Source: Streptomyces sp. BV286 | Lineage (GTDB): Bacteria; Actinomycetota; Actinomycetes; Streptomycetales; Streptomycetaceae | DNA: 36,251 bases | Assembly (NCBI RefSeq): GCF_019090165.1 | Contig: NZ_JAHRIB010000084.1 | Span: forward strand, 1 to 36,251 | Direction of reading: 5' to 3' | In this document: piece after piece, positions 14,891 through 23,132 of the stretch | Layout: each line of letters begins with the position of its first letter | Numbering within the stretch: the first letter of the stretch is position 1 | The notes under the pieces: generated by a model | Databases searched by the model: none | The model's input: only the letters and a program-made list of their open reading frames with translations | What the model was told of the DNA's origin: nothing | Translations under genes and position numbers: made by a program

Positions 14891-14918
14891 ATGCATACGC
14901 CTGCGGCCGTCCCACGAC

Positions 14919-16331
14919 TCAGGTCCAGCGCGGGGAATCCGAGCCCAAGGGGCCGGGCGGCCGCGCCCAGTCCGGCGGCCCGCCCGTGAAGGACACCGGC
15001 GACAGGGCGTACCGCAGCCGGCCCAGCTCACTGTCCCTCTCCGCGAGCCACGGGCCCGGGCCGTCGTACGCATCCGGATCGCCGAGGGATCCGTCGTTCG
15101 GGCCGGCGGCGTCCGCCGCTTCCGCGCCTCCCATGTGCTCACCCATGAGCCATCCCGCCGTCCGGGCCAGCGCCGGCTCCACGAGCCGTGACCCGCCCTC
15201 GTCCGACTGCTCGGTGACGGCGCGCAGGATCCCGGCCGCGAGCAGATACCCCGTGCCGTGGTCGAGAGCCTGCGCGGGCAGCGCCCCGGGCCGCTCCCCG
15301 GAGCCCTCGCGGGCGGCGATGCCCGTCGCGACCTGCACGAGGCTGTCGAACCCCCGCCGGCCACCCCACGGGCCGTGGGCTCCCCACGCCGACAGGCGGC
15401 CCACCACGATCCCGGGCCGCCGCTCGGCCAGCGCCTCCGGAGAGAGCCCGAACCGGTCCAGGGCCCCCGGGCGGTAGCCGGTCACCACGACGTCCGCCGC
15501 GGCGAGCAGTTCCTCGAAGGCCCGCCGGCCGGTCGTCAGATCGAGCGTGGCCGACCGTTTCCCGAAGCCGGTGTCCGCGTGCTGGTCGGCCAGTTCGGGC
15601 AGCCCGGGCGGGTCGACACGCAGCACGTCCGCGCCGAGCAGCGCGAGGGTGCGGGTCGCGACGGGCCCGGCGATGACCCGGGTGAGGTCGAGCACGCGCA
15701 GCCCGGCGGCGGGCAGGATCGGTCCCGGGCCGGTCGGCGCGAGGCCGCGCGTGCCCGCGGAGTCGAGCCGGGCGCGCTCGACCAGCGGTCGCCCGGCGAC
15801 CGCCACCCCCTGCGGATGCCGTGCCCACTCCTGGGCGGTGCGCGCCGCGACGGCGAGACCACCGGCCGCGCACACGGTCTCCTCGACCTCCAGGGCCGGC
15901 CGCTCGGCGAGCACCGCGGCGACCGAGGCCGCGTCCGCGGTGTCCGCGGGCAGCCCCAGCGCGCCGAGCAGCCGCGACCGGTGATGCGGATAGTTGGCGT
16001 GCGTCCGCACCCAGCCGTCCGACGTCCGCCACAGCCGCGACAGCGGTGCGAAGGCGACCGGCGCCCGCCCGTCGACGAGCAGATGCCGCTCGCTGACGAA
16101 CGCCGTGGCGAGGGCCCCGTCGTCGACCCGCACCCCGGGCACGTCCGGGCGCCCCGCCCGCCGCGCGCCCAGCTCGGCGGCGGCCAGCGCGCACACGCCC
16201 ACGCAGGCCCGCGCCAACTCCCGTACCGGCAGCCGTGATTCCAGCGTCCCGGGGCGTACGACGGTCGAGATCCGGGACGGCAGCGCGGGATCGCCGCCCA
16301 GCGCGGCCCATGCGAAGTCGGTGGCGGTCAT
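14919..16331 (-). CDS. CaiB/BaiF family CoA-transferase with inverted domain order
   Basis: A protein of about 470 aa. The typical N-terminus of the family (LRVLDLTRVIAGPVATRTLALLGADVLRVDPP) begins only near residue 213. Next come FGKRSATLDLTTGRRAFEELLAAADVVVTGYRPGALDRFGL and the likely catalytic Asp in QALDHGTGYLLAAG. The first 210 residues resemble the part normally found after it: SDGWVRTHANYPHHRSRLLGALG and AARTAQEWARHPQG. The order is therefore reversed relative to formyl-CoA transferase, or the protein is a truncated two-copy fusion. Such enzymes move CoA between acids or racemise 2-methylacyl-CoA. The substrate is unknown. The start at ATG 16331 (MTATDFAWAAL) has no good ribosome site; upstream in-frame starts exist. 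Confidence 0.82.
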   Translation of the reverse strand: MTATDFAWAALGGDPALPSRISTVVRPGTLESRLPVRELARACVGVCALAAAELGARRAGRPDVPGVRVDDGALATAFVSERHLLVDGRAPVAFAPLSRLWRTSDGWVRTHANYPHHRSRLLGALGLPADTADAASVAAVLAERPALEVEETVCAAGGLAVAARTAQEWARHPQGVAVAGRPLVERARLDSAGTRGLAPTGPGPILPAAGLRVLDLTRVIAGPVATRTLALLGADVLRVDPPGLPELADQHADTGFGKRSATLDLTTGRRAFEELLAAADVVVTGYRPGALDRFGLSPEALAERRPGIVVGRLSAWGAHGPWGGRRGFDSLVQVATGIAAREGSGERPGALPAQALDHGTGYLLAAGILRAVTEQSDEGGSRLVEPALARTAGWLMGEHMGGAEAADAAGPNDGSLGDPDAYDGPGPWLAERDSELGRLRYALSPVSFTGGPPDWARPPGPLGSDSPRWT

Positions 16332-16370
16332 GGGGACACTGTGCCGGGTGCGCCCGGGCGACATGACGAC

Positions 16371-16401
16371 GGGGCCGGGCAGCACACGGCTGCCCGGCCC
16401 C
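16371..16401 (-). terminator. Terminator of the subtilase pair
   Basis: GGGGCCGGGCAGC at 16371-16383 pairs perfectly with GCTGCCCGGCCCC at 16389-16401 (13 bp, 5-nt loop), 42 bases after the stop of the second protease in the leftward direction. Confidence 0.75.
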
Positions 16402-16442
16402 GCGAGAGGCGCCCCTCCAGGGGTGCCCTCAGGTGGTGCGCC

Positions 16443-17978
16443 CTACTTCGTCACCGCGTCCAGCGCGTCCGCGGTACCCCAGCCGTAGAAGCCGTTGTAG
16501 TTCTTCGGCCCCTCGCAGACCGCGTCGACCTTGCCGTCGCCGTCGATGTCGTACGGCTTGGTGCACGGCGTGGCGTCGGCCTCCGCGTACAGCAGCGCCT
16601 TGACCATCGCCGCCGAGGCACGCGGGTGCGTCGACTTGATCAGCGCGGCGACGCCCGCGACGTGCGGGGAGGCCATCGACGTACCGGCCATGTAGCCCCA
16701 CGTGCCGCCCGGCATCGGGCCGAGGATCAGACCGCTGGTGGCAGGCGGGGCGGGGGTCTGCAGGCGCGTCGAGTCGCCGCCGGGGGCAGCGATGTCGATG
16801 ACGCCCAGACCGTGGTTCGAGAAGGACGACTTGATGCCCTTCGCGCCGGTCGACGCGACCGTGACGACACCCGGCAGCTGGGTCGGGATGTCGAGGCACT
16901 CGGACGGGTCGATGACGCGCTCGCCCGGAGTCGTGTCGTTGGGCGAGGTCGGGTCGGTGATCGAGTCCGCGGCGAGGTCGTAGTTCTCGTTGCCCGCCGC
17001 CGCGACGTTGACCGTGCCCTTCTTCTCCGCGTACCGCGACGCCCGGGTGATGGCCTCGACGAGCGCCTTCTGGTCCGGGTCGTTCTTGCAGTTGAAGTAC
17101 CACGGGTCGGTGTAATAACTGTTGTTCGTGACGTCCACGTCGTGCTCGGCCGCCCACATGAAGCCGCAGACGACGGCCTCCGTGTAGAAGAAGCCGGCCG
17201 TCGTGGAGACCTTGATGCCGGAGACCTTCACGCCGGGCGCGACGCCCGTGACGCCGACACCGTTCTTCGCGGCGGCGATCTCGCCCGCCACATGGGTGCC
17301 GTGCGGGCTCTCGGCGGCGCTCGGCCGCCAGGCCCCGTCGGTCGTGTCCGGCTTGCCCGACACGCAGTTGACCGACGCCTTGCGGTCGAAGTTCGGCGCG
17401 ATGTCGGGGTGCGTGTCGTCCACGCCGGTGTCGATCACCGCGACGGTGACCTTCTTGCTGCCGAGCGTCTTCTTGTGCGCCTTGTCCGCCTTGATGGCGG
17501 GCAGGTCCCACTGCAGGGGCTCCAGCGGGTCCTGTCCGTCCGCCGCCTCGACGTCCGCGACCTGCTTGGCGGTGAGCACCTTGGGGGTGCCGACGTCGGT
17601 CGTGGACTGCGCGGGCAGCGGCGCCGTGCGCGTCGAGCCCGCCGACTCGACCCCGCGCACCTTGCGGATCGTCTTCGCGAAGTCGGCGTTCGACGAGTGG
17701 ACGACGATCACGCCGATCCTGTCGTACGACGTCACGATCGTGCCGCCGGCCTTGGCGATGGCCTTCTTCACCTGCGAGGAAGGGCCGTGGCCGGCGCGGA
17801 CGTTGACGACGTAGCTCAGCGGGGTCGCCTCCGCCGAGAGCTGTCCGGCCACGTCGGCCGCGTCGGGCGCCGGAGCCGCGGACGCGCTGGCGTTCGGCAG
17901 GAAGGCGAGAGCCGTGGCCAGGGCCATGCCCATCGGGATGGCTATGACGCGGCGCGAGCGCGTGTGAGGCGCGGTCAT
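16443..17978 (-). CDS. Secreted S8 family serine protease (subtilase), paralogue A
   Basis: A 511-aa preproprotein. It has a Sec-type signal (basic start, hydrophobic residues about 11-28, ASA-type cleavage near residue 33), then an I9-like propeptide (YVVNVRAGHGPSSQ ... GVIVVHSSNADF). The catalytic domain has Asp183 in VIDTGVDDTHPD, His226 in PHGTHVAGE, oxyanion Asn330 in AAAGNENYD, and Ser434 in GTSMASPHVAG. Near the end a Cys-bounded loop, C472 to C488, holds DIDGDGKVD, an EF-hand-like calcium loop. The enzyme should act outside the cell on proteins. ATG 17978 has GGAG six bases upstream. It lies 60 bp downstream of paralogue B on the same strand and is followed by a strong terminator. Confidence 0.93.
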   Translation of the reverse strand: MTAPHTRSRRVIAIPMGMALATALAFLPNASASAAPAPDAADVAGQLSAEATPLSYVVNVRAGHGPSSQVKKAIAKAGGTIVTSYDRIGVIVVHSSNADFAKTIRKVRGVESAGSTRTAPLPAQSTTDVGTPKVLTAKQVADVEAADGQDPLEPLQWDLPAIKADKAHKKTLGSKKVTVAVIDTGVDDTHPDIAPNFDRKASVNCVSGKPDTTDGAWRPSAAESPHGTHVAGEIAAAKNGVGVTGVAPGVKVSGIKVSTTAGFFYTEAVVCGFMWAAEHDVDVTNNSYYTDPWYFNCKNDPDQKALVEAITRASRYAEKKGTVNVAAAGNENYDLAADSITDPTSPNDTTPGERVIDPSECLDIPTQLPGVVTVASTGAKGIKSSFSNHGLGVIDIAAPGGDSTRLQTPAPPATSGLILGPMPGGTWGYMAGTSMASPHVAGVAALIKSTHPRASAAMVKALLYAEADATPCTKPYDIDGDGKVDAVCEGPKNYNGFYGWGTADALDAVTK

Positions 17979-18038
17979 GCTGTCTCCAGTTCGTTTCTCG
18001 AGTTCATGGGCCGTGCGGGAATCCCCAGGAGACTCGGG

Positions 18039-19565
18039 CTACTTGACGGCCTTCAGCGCGTTGACGATGCCGAAGCCGTAGAAGCCGTTCACGCGCTTGC
18101 CGCCCTCACAGGTGGCGTCCTGCGTGCCGTTGCCGTCCTGGTCGTACGAGTCGGGGCAGCCGGGGTTGTCCGCCTGGGCCTTCAGCAGCGCCTGCAGCTG
18201 GGCCGGGCTCGCCCACGGATGCTCGGACTTCAGCAGCGCGGCGACACCCGCGGCGTGCGGCGACGCCATCGAGGTGCCCTGCAGGAAGCCGTACTGGTTG
18301 TTCGGCATCGTGGAGAGGATGCGGCCGTTCTTCGACGGGGTGTCCGGGATCTGGTAGAGCCGGTCACCGCCGGGGGCCGCGACGTCGACGACGCCCTTGC
18401 CGTACGTGGAGTAGTACGACTTGAGGTTCTGGACGCCGGTCGCGCTCACCGTGACGATGCCCGGGAGCTGCGTCGGAACGTCGAAGCACTCGTGCGGGTC
18501 GATCGTGCGGGTCACCGGCGTCGAGTCGTCGGGGCTGGAGTCGTCGACGATCGCGTCCGAGTCGAGGTCGTGGTTCGAGTTGCCCGCCGACGCGAGGTGC
18601 AGGGTGCCCTTCTTCGTGGCGTACTTCTGGGCCCGGTTCACCGCGTCGACGATCGCCCGCTGGTCGGGGTCGTCCATGCAGTTGTAGAGCCACGGGTCCA
18701 CGTAGTAGCTGTTGTTCGTGATCTCCACGCCGTGGTCGGCGGCGAACACGAAGGCGCAGACGACGCTCTCCGGGTAGAAGAGCCCGTTGTCCGGGTCGCT
18801 GACCTTGATGCCGGAGACCTTCACGCCGGGCGCGACACCGGCCACGCCGATGCCGTTGCGGGCGGCGGCGATCTCACCGGCGACATGCGTGCCGTGGTAG
18901 TCCTCGGCGGTGTACGGACGCCAGGCGCCCTCGCTCGTGTCGGCCACGCCGCCCACGCAGTTCGCGGACTGCTTGGCGGAGAAGTTCGGGGCCAGGTCCG
19001 GGTGCGTGTCGTCGACACCCGTGTCGATCACGGCGACCGTGACCTTCTTGCTGCCCGGGTTGATCTGTGCGGCCTTGTCGGCGCCTATCGCGCGCAGGTC
19101 CCACTGGTCGGCCTCGAGGGGCTCGCTCTTCGGGGTGGCCGCGGCCTTCACCTTGGCCGCCTCGGCGGCCGAGAGGTAGTCGGCGGCGCCCTCGTCCGTC
19201 GTGCCCGCCGCGGTCAGCGGTGTTGTGCGCGTGGCACCGGCGGACTGGACACCGCGCACGGCCCGGATCTTCGGCCCGAACTCGGGGTTGGCCGAGTGGA
19301 CGACTATGACGCCGATCCTGTCGTACGTGGTGACGACCGTGCCGCCGGCCTTGGCTATCGCCTTCTTCACCGAGCCGATCGTGCGGTGGTCGGTCTTCGT
19401 GTTGACCACGTAAGCGAGGTTCGGTCCGTCGGCCGCCGTGACGGCGGGCGCGGCCTGCGGGGCCGCCGCCGAGGCGACACCCGGCAGGAAGCCGAGCGAG
19501 GCGGTGAGGGACAGCGCGACGGGCACGGCGAGAGCGAGACGGCGTCTGGAACGCAGATGAGCCAT
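18039..19565 (-). CDS. Secreted S8 family serine protease (subtilase), paralogue B
   Basis: A 508-aa preproprotein, collinear with its downstream neighbour along the whole length. It has a signal peptide with an Arg-rich start (RSRRR) and a hydrophobic core ending at ASAAA, then a propeptide (LAYVVNTKTDHRTIGSVK). The catalytic residues are Asp181 (VIDTGVDDTHPD), His224 (YHGTHVAGE), Asn329 (ASAGNSNHD) and Ser432 (GTSMASPHAAG). The C-terminal Cys470-Cys486 loop has DQDGNGTQD, a weaker calcium-type loop than in paralogue A. The upstream region has a likely promoter (19649-19678) and ribosome site GGAG. The pair is a recent-looking tandem duplication; both copies keep all catalytic residues. Confidence 0.93.
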   Translation of the reverse strand: MAHLRSRRRLALAVPVALSLTASLGFLPGVASAAAPQAAPAVTAADGPNLAYVVNTKTDHRTIGSVKKAIAKAGGTVVTTYDRIGVIVVHSANPEFGPKIRAVRGVQSAGATRTTPLTAAGTTDEGAADYLSAAEAAKVKAAATPKSEPLEADQWDLRAIGADKAAQINPGSKKVTVAVIDTGVDDTHPDLAPNFSAKQSANCVGGVADTSEGAWRPYTAEDYHGTHVAGEIAAARNGIGVAGVAPGVKVSGIKVSDPDNGLFYPESVVCAFVFAADHGVEITNNSYYVDPWLYNCMDDPDQRAIVDAVNRAQKYATKKGTLHLASAGNSNHDLDSDAIVDDSSPDDSTPVTRTIDPHECFDVPTQLPGIVTVSATGVQNLKSYYSTYGKGVVDVAAPGGDRLYQIPDTPSKNGRILSTMPNNQYGFLQGTSMASPHAAGVAALLKSEHPWASPAQLQALLKAQADNPGCPDSYDQDGNGTQDATCEGGKRVNGFYGFGIVNALKAVK

Positions 19566-19648
19566 GGGATCTCCACATCATCCGGAAACGGAACCGGCCC
19601 GAACACAGGTGGTGCTCGGGCAGGTACATGACGGGGTGGTGCAGGGCG

Positions 19649-19678
19649 AAGCTATCTCCCGTCGTCCCTGGCCAGCAA
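19649..19678 (-). promoter_or_regulatory. Candidate promoter of the subtilase pair
   Basis: On the minus strand TTGCTG (19678-19673), an 18-base spacer and TAGCTT (19654-19649) resemble the housekeeping sigma consensus (TTGAC ... TAGRRT). The predicted leader is about 75 bases and contains a small hairpin. Confidence 0.4.
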
Positions 19679-19844
19679 TGACTTACGGGGATGTCTTGTG
19701 AAACGCCGACAACGAGTTCCGAAAGAAGTGCCACGTGTTGAACCGCTCCCCACGCGGCGCCGTGACGTTGAGCAGGGAGCACGAGCACCATCGGGCCCCC
19801 TGTTGGATCACGCCCGGGGCACCTGACGTCGCCTCCCGGACAAC

Positions 19845-19858
19845 GTGATCCACGTCAC
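19845..19858. promoter_or_regulatory. Crp-like operator upstream of the acetate symporter operon
   Basis: GTGATCCACGTCAC has half-sites GTGA and TCAC around six bases, the same as the E. coli CRP core, and fits GTG-N6-GNCAC, the Streptomyces Crp motif as I remember it. It lies about 100 bases before GTG 19960. In E. coli the equivalent genes for acetate uptake are under CRP, so control by Crp here is plausible. Confidence 0.55.
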
Positions 19859-19959
19859 CGTGAGGTCAGAAATCAGCCATGTCCGTACCCAGCCCGTCCC
19901 CCGATCCCGAGACACCCCCGTCCGAAGCCGCACCCGCACCCGCAACGCGAGGAGACTCC

Positions 19960-20316
19960 GTGGCCACCGACGCACCGCCCCCCTCGAAAGCCGAACCTCA
20001 TCTCCCGACCACCGCGGAGTTCGTAGAGGTGCAGGAGAGCGCTGAGTTCGGTGAACTGCGCCGCGCCCACCGCTCCTTCGCCTTCCCGGTCACCATCGGC
20101 TTCATCAGCTGGTACCTGCTGTACGTCCTGCTGTCGATCTATGCGGACGACTTCATGGGCACCAAGCTGTTCGGCAACTTCAACGTTGCCTTCGTCCTGG
20201 GCCTCGCCCAGTTCCTCACCACGTTCCTCATCGCCTGGTGGTACGAGCGGCACTCGTCCTCCAAACTCGACCCCAAGGCCGAGGCGATCAAGTCCCGGAT
20301 GGAGGGCGGCGCATGA
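19960..20316 (+). CDS. DUF485 family membrane protein (YjcH-like partner of acetate symporter)
   Basis: A 118-aa protein if it starts at GTG 19960, which has GAGGAG five bases upstream. The upstream ATG 19879 has only a distant GAGG and would add 27 residues of Ser/Pro/Ala-rich sequence. The protein has a conserved cytoplasmic start (LPTTAEFVEVQESAEFGELRRAHRSFAFP) and two membrane helices, ITIGFISWYLLYVLLSIYA-type and FNVAFVLGLAQFLTTFLIAWWY, followed by a basic tail. DUF485 proteins are encoded with the ActP-type acetate permease, as yjcH is in E. coli, and the same order is seen here with a 4-nt ATGA overlap. The role is thought to be an accessory subunit of the symporter. Confidence 0.88.
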   Translation: MATDAPPPSKAEPHLPTTAEFVEVQESAEFGELRRAHRSFAFPVTIGFISWYLLYVLLSIYADDFMGTKLFGNFNVAFVLGLAQFLTTFLIAWWYERHSSSKLDPKAEAIKSRMEGGA

Positions 20317-21941
20317 GCCCCGCGATCACTCAGGTCCAGCTCGCGGCGGGGGAGGCGAGCGAGCACCGGCCGTTGATCATCGCCCTGTTCGCGGCCTTCG
20401 TCGTCGCCACCCTCGTCATCACCGTCTGGGCGGGCCGGCAGACCAAGGACGCCGCCGACTTCTACGCGGGCGGCCGCCAGTTCAGCGCCTTCCAGAACGG
20501 CCTCGCCGTCTCCGGCGACTACATGTCCGCCGCCTCGTTCCTCGGCATCGCGGGCGCCATCGCCCTCTTCGGATACGACGGCTTCCTGTACTCCATCGGC
20601 TTCCTCGTCGCGTGGCTGGTGGCGCTGCTGCTGGTCGCCGAGCCACTGCGCAACTCCGGCAAGTACACGATGGGCGACGTCCTCGCGTACCGCATGCGCC
20701 AGCGCCCGGTGCGTACGGCCGCCGGCACCTCCACGATCGTCGTCTCGATCTTCTACCTGCTCGCGCAGATGGCGGGCGCCGGCGTCCTGGTCTCGCTGCT
20801 GCTCGGCATCACCAGCGACGCGGGCAAGGTCGCCATCGTCGCCCTGGTCGGCGTCCTGATGATCGTGTACGTCACCATCGGCGGCATGAAGGGCACCACC
20901 TGGGTCCAGATGGTCAAGGCCGTGCTGCTCATCAGCGGCACACTGCTCATCACCTTCCTGGTGCTGCTCAAGTTCGACTTCAACGTCTCCGACCTGCTCG
21001 GATCGGCGGCCAAGAACAGCGGCCAGGGCGCGGCCTTCCTGGAGCCCGGCCTCAAGTACGGCCTCACGACCACCTCCAGCATCGACTTCATCTCGCTGGG
21101 CATCGCCCTGGTGCTGGGCACGGCCGGCCTGCCCCACATCCTGATCCGCTTCTACACCGTGCCCAACGCCAAGGCCGCCCGTAAGTCCGTGAACTGGGCG
21201 ATCGGCATCATCGGCGGCTTCTACCTGATGACCATCGCGCTCGGCTTCGGCGCGGCGGCCCTCATCTCGAAGGCGGAGATCGTCGAGTCCAACCCGGCGG
21301 GCAACACGGCCGCGCCCCTGCTCGCCCTGCATCTGGGCGGCGTCGACTCGGCCTGGGGCGCGATCCTGCTCGCCACGATCTCCGCGGTGGCCTTCGCCAC
21401 GATCCTCGCGGTGGTCGCCGGTCTGACCCTGGCCTCGTCCTCGTCGTTCGCCCACGACATCTACGCGAACGTCATCAAGAAGGGCCAGGCGACCGAGAAG
21501 CAGGAGATCAACGCCGCCCGCTACGCCACCATCGGCATCGGTGTCGTGTCCATCGGCCTCGGCGCCCTCGCCCGCGACCTCAACGTCGCCGGTCTGGTCG
21601 CCCTCGCCTTCGCGGTCGCCGCCTCCGCCAACCTGCCGACGATCCTCTACAGCCTCTTCTGGAAGCGGTTCACCACCCAGGGCGCGCTGTGGTCGATCTA
21701 CGGAGGCCTCGTCACGGCGGTCGGCCTGGTGCTCTTCTCGCCGGTCGTCTCGGGCAAGGCCACCTCGATGTTCCCGGACGTCGACTTCCACTGGTTCCCG
21801 CTGGAGAACCCGGGCATCATCTCCATCCCGGTCGGCTTCCTGCTGGGCTTCGTCGGCACCCTCCTGTCCAAGGAGAAGGCGGACGCCGGCAAGTACGCCG
21901 AGCTGGAGGTCCGCTCCCTCACCGGAACCGGAGCGCACTGA
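20313..21941 (+). CDS. actP: Cation/acetate symporter (sodium:solute symporter family, ActP-like)
   Basis: A 542-aa protein starting at ATG 20313 with GGAGGGCGGC in front. It has about 13 membrane segments. Family motifs are the N-terminal DAADFYAGGRQFSAFQNGLAVSGDYMSAASFLGI, which includes the SSS Na+ site region, and GTAGLPHILIRFYTVPNAKAARKS, which is diagnostic for ActP. It takes up acetate and probably other short monocarboxylates with a cation. It is translationally coupled to the DUF485 gene and followed by a very strong terminator. Regulation by Crp is suggested by the site at 19845. A related pyruvate or propionate preference cannot be excluded. Confidence 0.93.
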   Translation: MSPAITQVQLAAGEASEHRPLIIALFAAFVVATLVITVWAGRQTKDAADFYAGGRQFSAFQNGLAVSGDYMSAASFLGIAGAIALFGYDGFLYSIGFLVAWLVALLLVAEPLRNSGKYTMGDVLAYRMRQRPVRTAAGTSTIVVSIFYLLAQMAGAGVLVSLLLGITSDAGKVAIVALVGVLMIVYVTIGGMKGTTWVQMVKAVLLISGTLLITFLVLLKFDFNVSDLLGSAAKNSGQGAAFLEPGLKYGLTTTSSIDFISLGIALVLGTAGLPHILIRFYTVPNAKAARKSVNWAIGIIGGFYLMTIALGFGAAALISKAEIVESNPAGNTAAPLLALHLGGVDSAWGAILLATISAVAFATILAVVAGLTLASSSSFAHDIYANVIKKGQATEKQEINAARYATIGIGVVSIGLGALARDLNVAGLVALAFAVAASANLPTILYSLFWKRFTTQGALWSIYGGLVTAVGLVLFSPVVSGKATSMFPDVDFHWFPLENPGIISIPVGFLLGFVGTLLSKEKADAGKYAELEVRSLTGTGAH

Positions 21942-21953
21942 CCGTCACACCGA

Positions 21954-21987
21954 GCGGCCGCGTCGTAGATCCCTACGACGCGGCCGC
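21954..21987 (+). terminator. Strong hairpin terminator after the acetate symporter
   Basis: A perfect 15-bp stem, GCGGCCGCGTCGTAG (21954-21968) and its complement (21973-21987), with loop ATCC, 13 bases after the symporter stop. Each arm contains an 8-base NotI-type palindrome. Confidence 0.85.
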
Positions 21988-22116
21988 GGCATGTCTGGAG
22001 TGATCGGGCCACGCTCGTTGTCGGTCCCTTCACGTAGGCTCGCAGGTATCGGGTCGACTGATCGTTCGAAGCAGTCGGATCCGTGCCGAGGTCCGTATCG
22101 AGGGAGGGGGCCCCAC

Positions 22117-23106
22117 GTGCTCATCGACACCTACGGCCGGGTGGCCACCGACCTGCGCGTCTCGCTGACCGACCGGTGCAACCTGAGATGTACGTACTGC
22201 ATGCCCGAGGAGGGCCTGCAGTGGCTGGCCAAGCCAGACCTGCTCACGGACGACGAGATCGTCCGACTCATCGGCATAGCGGTGACGCGGCTCGGCATCA
22301 CCGAGGTCCGCTTCACCGGCGGCGAGCCCCTGCTGCGCCCCGGTCTCGTCGGGATCGTGGAGCGCGTGGCCGCTCTTGAGCCCCGCCCCCAGATGTCCCT
22401 GACGACGAACGGCATCGGCCTCAAGCGCACCGCGTCCGCCCTGAAGGCGGCAGGGCTCGACCGGGTCAACGTCTCGCTGGACACCCTGCGCCCGGACGTC
22501 TTCAAGACCCTCACCCGCCGTGACCGCCACAAGGACGTCATCGAGGGCCTCGAAGCGGCCCGCGCCGCGGGGCTGACGCCGGTCAAGGTCAATTCCGTAC
22601 TCATGCCGGGACTGAACGAGACCGAGGCGCCGGACCTGCTCGCCTGGGCCGTGGAGCACGACTACGAACTGCGGTTCATCGAGCAGATGCCCCTCGACGC
22701 ACAGCACGGTTGGAAGCGCGAGGGCATGGTCACCGCCGGGGACATCCTCGCCTCGCTGCGTACGCGCTTCGAGCTCACGGAGGAGGGGTCCGAGGAGCGC
22801 GGCTCGGCGCCCGCCGAGCGCTGGGTCGTGGACGGCGGACCGCACCGGGTCGGTGTGATCGCCTCGGTCACCCGCCCGTTCTGCTCGGCCTGCGACCGTA
22901 CGCGGCTCACCGCCGACGGCCAGGTCCGCACCTGCCTCTTCGCCTCGGAGGAGACCGACCTGCGGGCGGCGCTCCGATCGGACGCACCGGACGAGGAGGT
23001 CGCCCGGATCTGGCGGCTGGCGATGTGGGGGAAGAAGGCCGGAGCGGGTCTGGACGACCCGTCGTTCGTGCAGCCGGACCGCCCGATGTCGGCGATCGGC
23101 GGCTGA
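22117..23106 (+). CDS. moaA: GTP 3',8-cyclase MoaA (molybdenum cofactor synthesis)
   Basis: A 329-aa radical SAM enzyme starting at GTG 22117 after AGGGAGGGGG. The N-terminal 4Fe-4S site is C21-x3-C25-x2-C28 (DRCNLRCTYCMP), with FTGGEPLL for SAM binding. The C-terminal 4Fe-4S site that binds GTP is C256-x2-C259 and C273 (FCSACDRTRLTADGQVRTCLF), and the chain ends in the conserved Gly-Gly needed for activity. It makes 3',8-cyclo-GTP, the first step to molybdopterin. No other moa genes adjoin. A leader hairpin CGACTG/CAGTCG is at 22055-22077; I do not see the known Moco riboswitch fold. Confidence 0.96.
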   Translation: MLIDTYGRVATDLRVSLTDRCNLRCTYCMPEEGLQWLAKPDLLTDDEIVRLIGIAVTRLGITEVRFTGGEPLLRPGLVGIVERVAALEPRPQMSLTTNGIGLKRTASALKAAGLDRVNVSLDTLRPDVFKTLTRRDRHKDVIEGLEAARAAGLTPVKVNSVLMPGLNETEAPDLLAWAVEHDYELRFIEQMPLDAQHGWKREGMVTAGDILASLRTRFELTEEGSEERGSAPAERWVVDGGPHRVGVIASVTRPFCSACDRTRLTADGQVRTCLFASEETDLRAALRSDAPDEEVARIWRLAMWGKKAGAGLDDPSFVQPDRPMSAIGG

Positions 23107-23132
23107 CGGCCCGGCGCAGGGGCGCCGCCCGC

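Larger units (their letters stand above)
19566..19959. other. Divergent promoter region, about 390 bp
   Basis: Lies between the leftward subtilase genes and the rightward DUF485-symporter operon. It holds a candidate subtilase promoter (19649-19678), a 6-bp leader hairpin GCCCGA/TCGGGC (19597-19621), a Crp-like palindrome (19845-19858), and an inverted pair GGATCACG (19805-19812) and CGTGATCC (19844-19851). Bases 19879-19959 are open in the DUF485 frame, but a stronger start lies at 19960. No other gene is seen. Confidence 0.5.

Noticed and set aside
16443..19565. Tat export of the subtilases, from the Arg-rich signal starts
   Set aside because: The Arg residues (RSRR, RSRRR) are not followed by the hydrophobic Phe-Leu-Lys pattern of the Tat motif, so ordinary Sec signals are more likely.
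16341..19631. A very long open frame (over 1000 codons) on the + strand across the two subtilase genes
   Set aside because: It is antisense to two genes with full catalytic motifs. Its residues are Arg/Val/Asp/Gly/His-biased, as expected for an antisense frame in high-GC DNA.
19879..19959. Earlier ATG start (19879) for the DUF485 protein
   Set aside because: Its GAGG lies about 15 bases away, too far. GTG 19960 has GAGGAG at good spacing and gives the usual N-terminus.
22022..22116. Moco riboswitch in the moaA leader
   Set aside because: Only one short hairpin (CGACTG/CAGTCG) is seen in about 90 bases. The larger multi-stem fold of known Moco RNAs is not evident.
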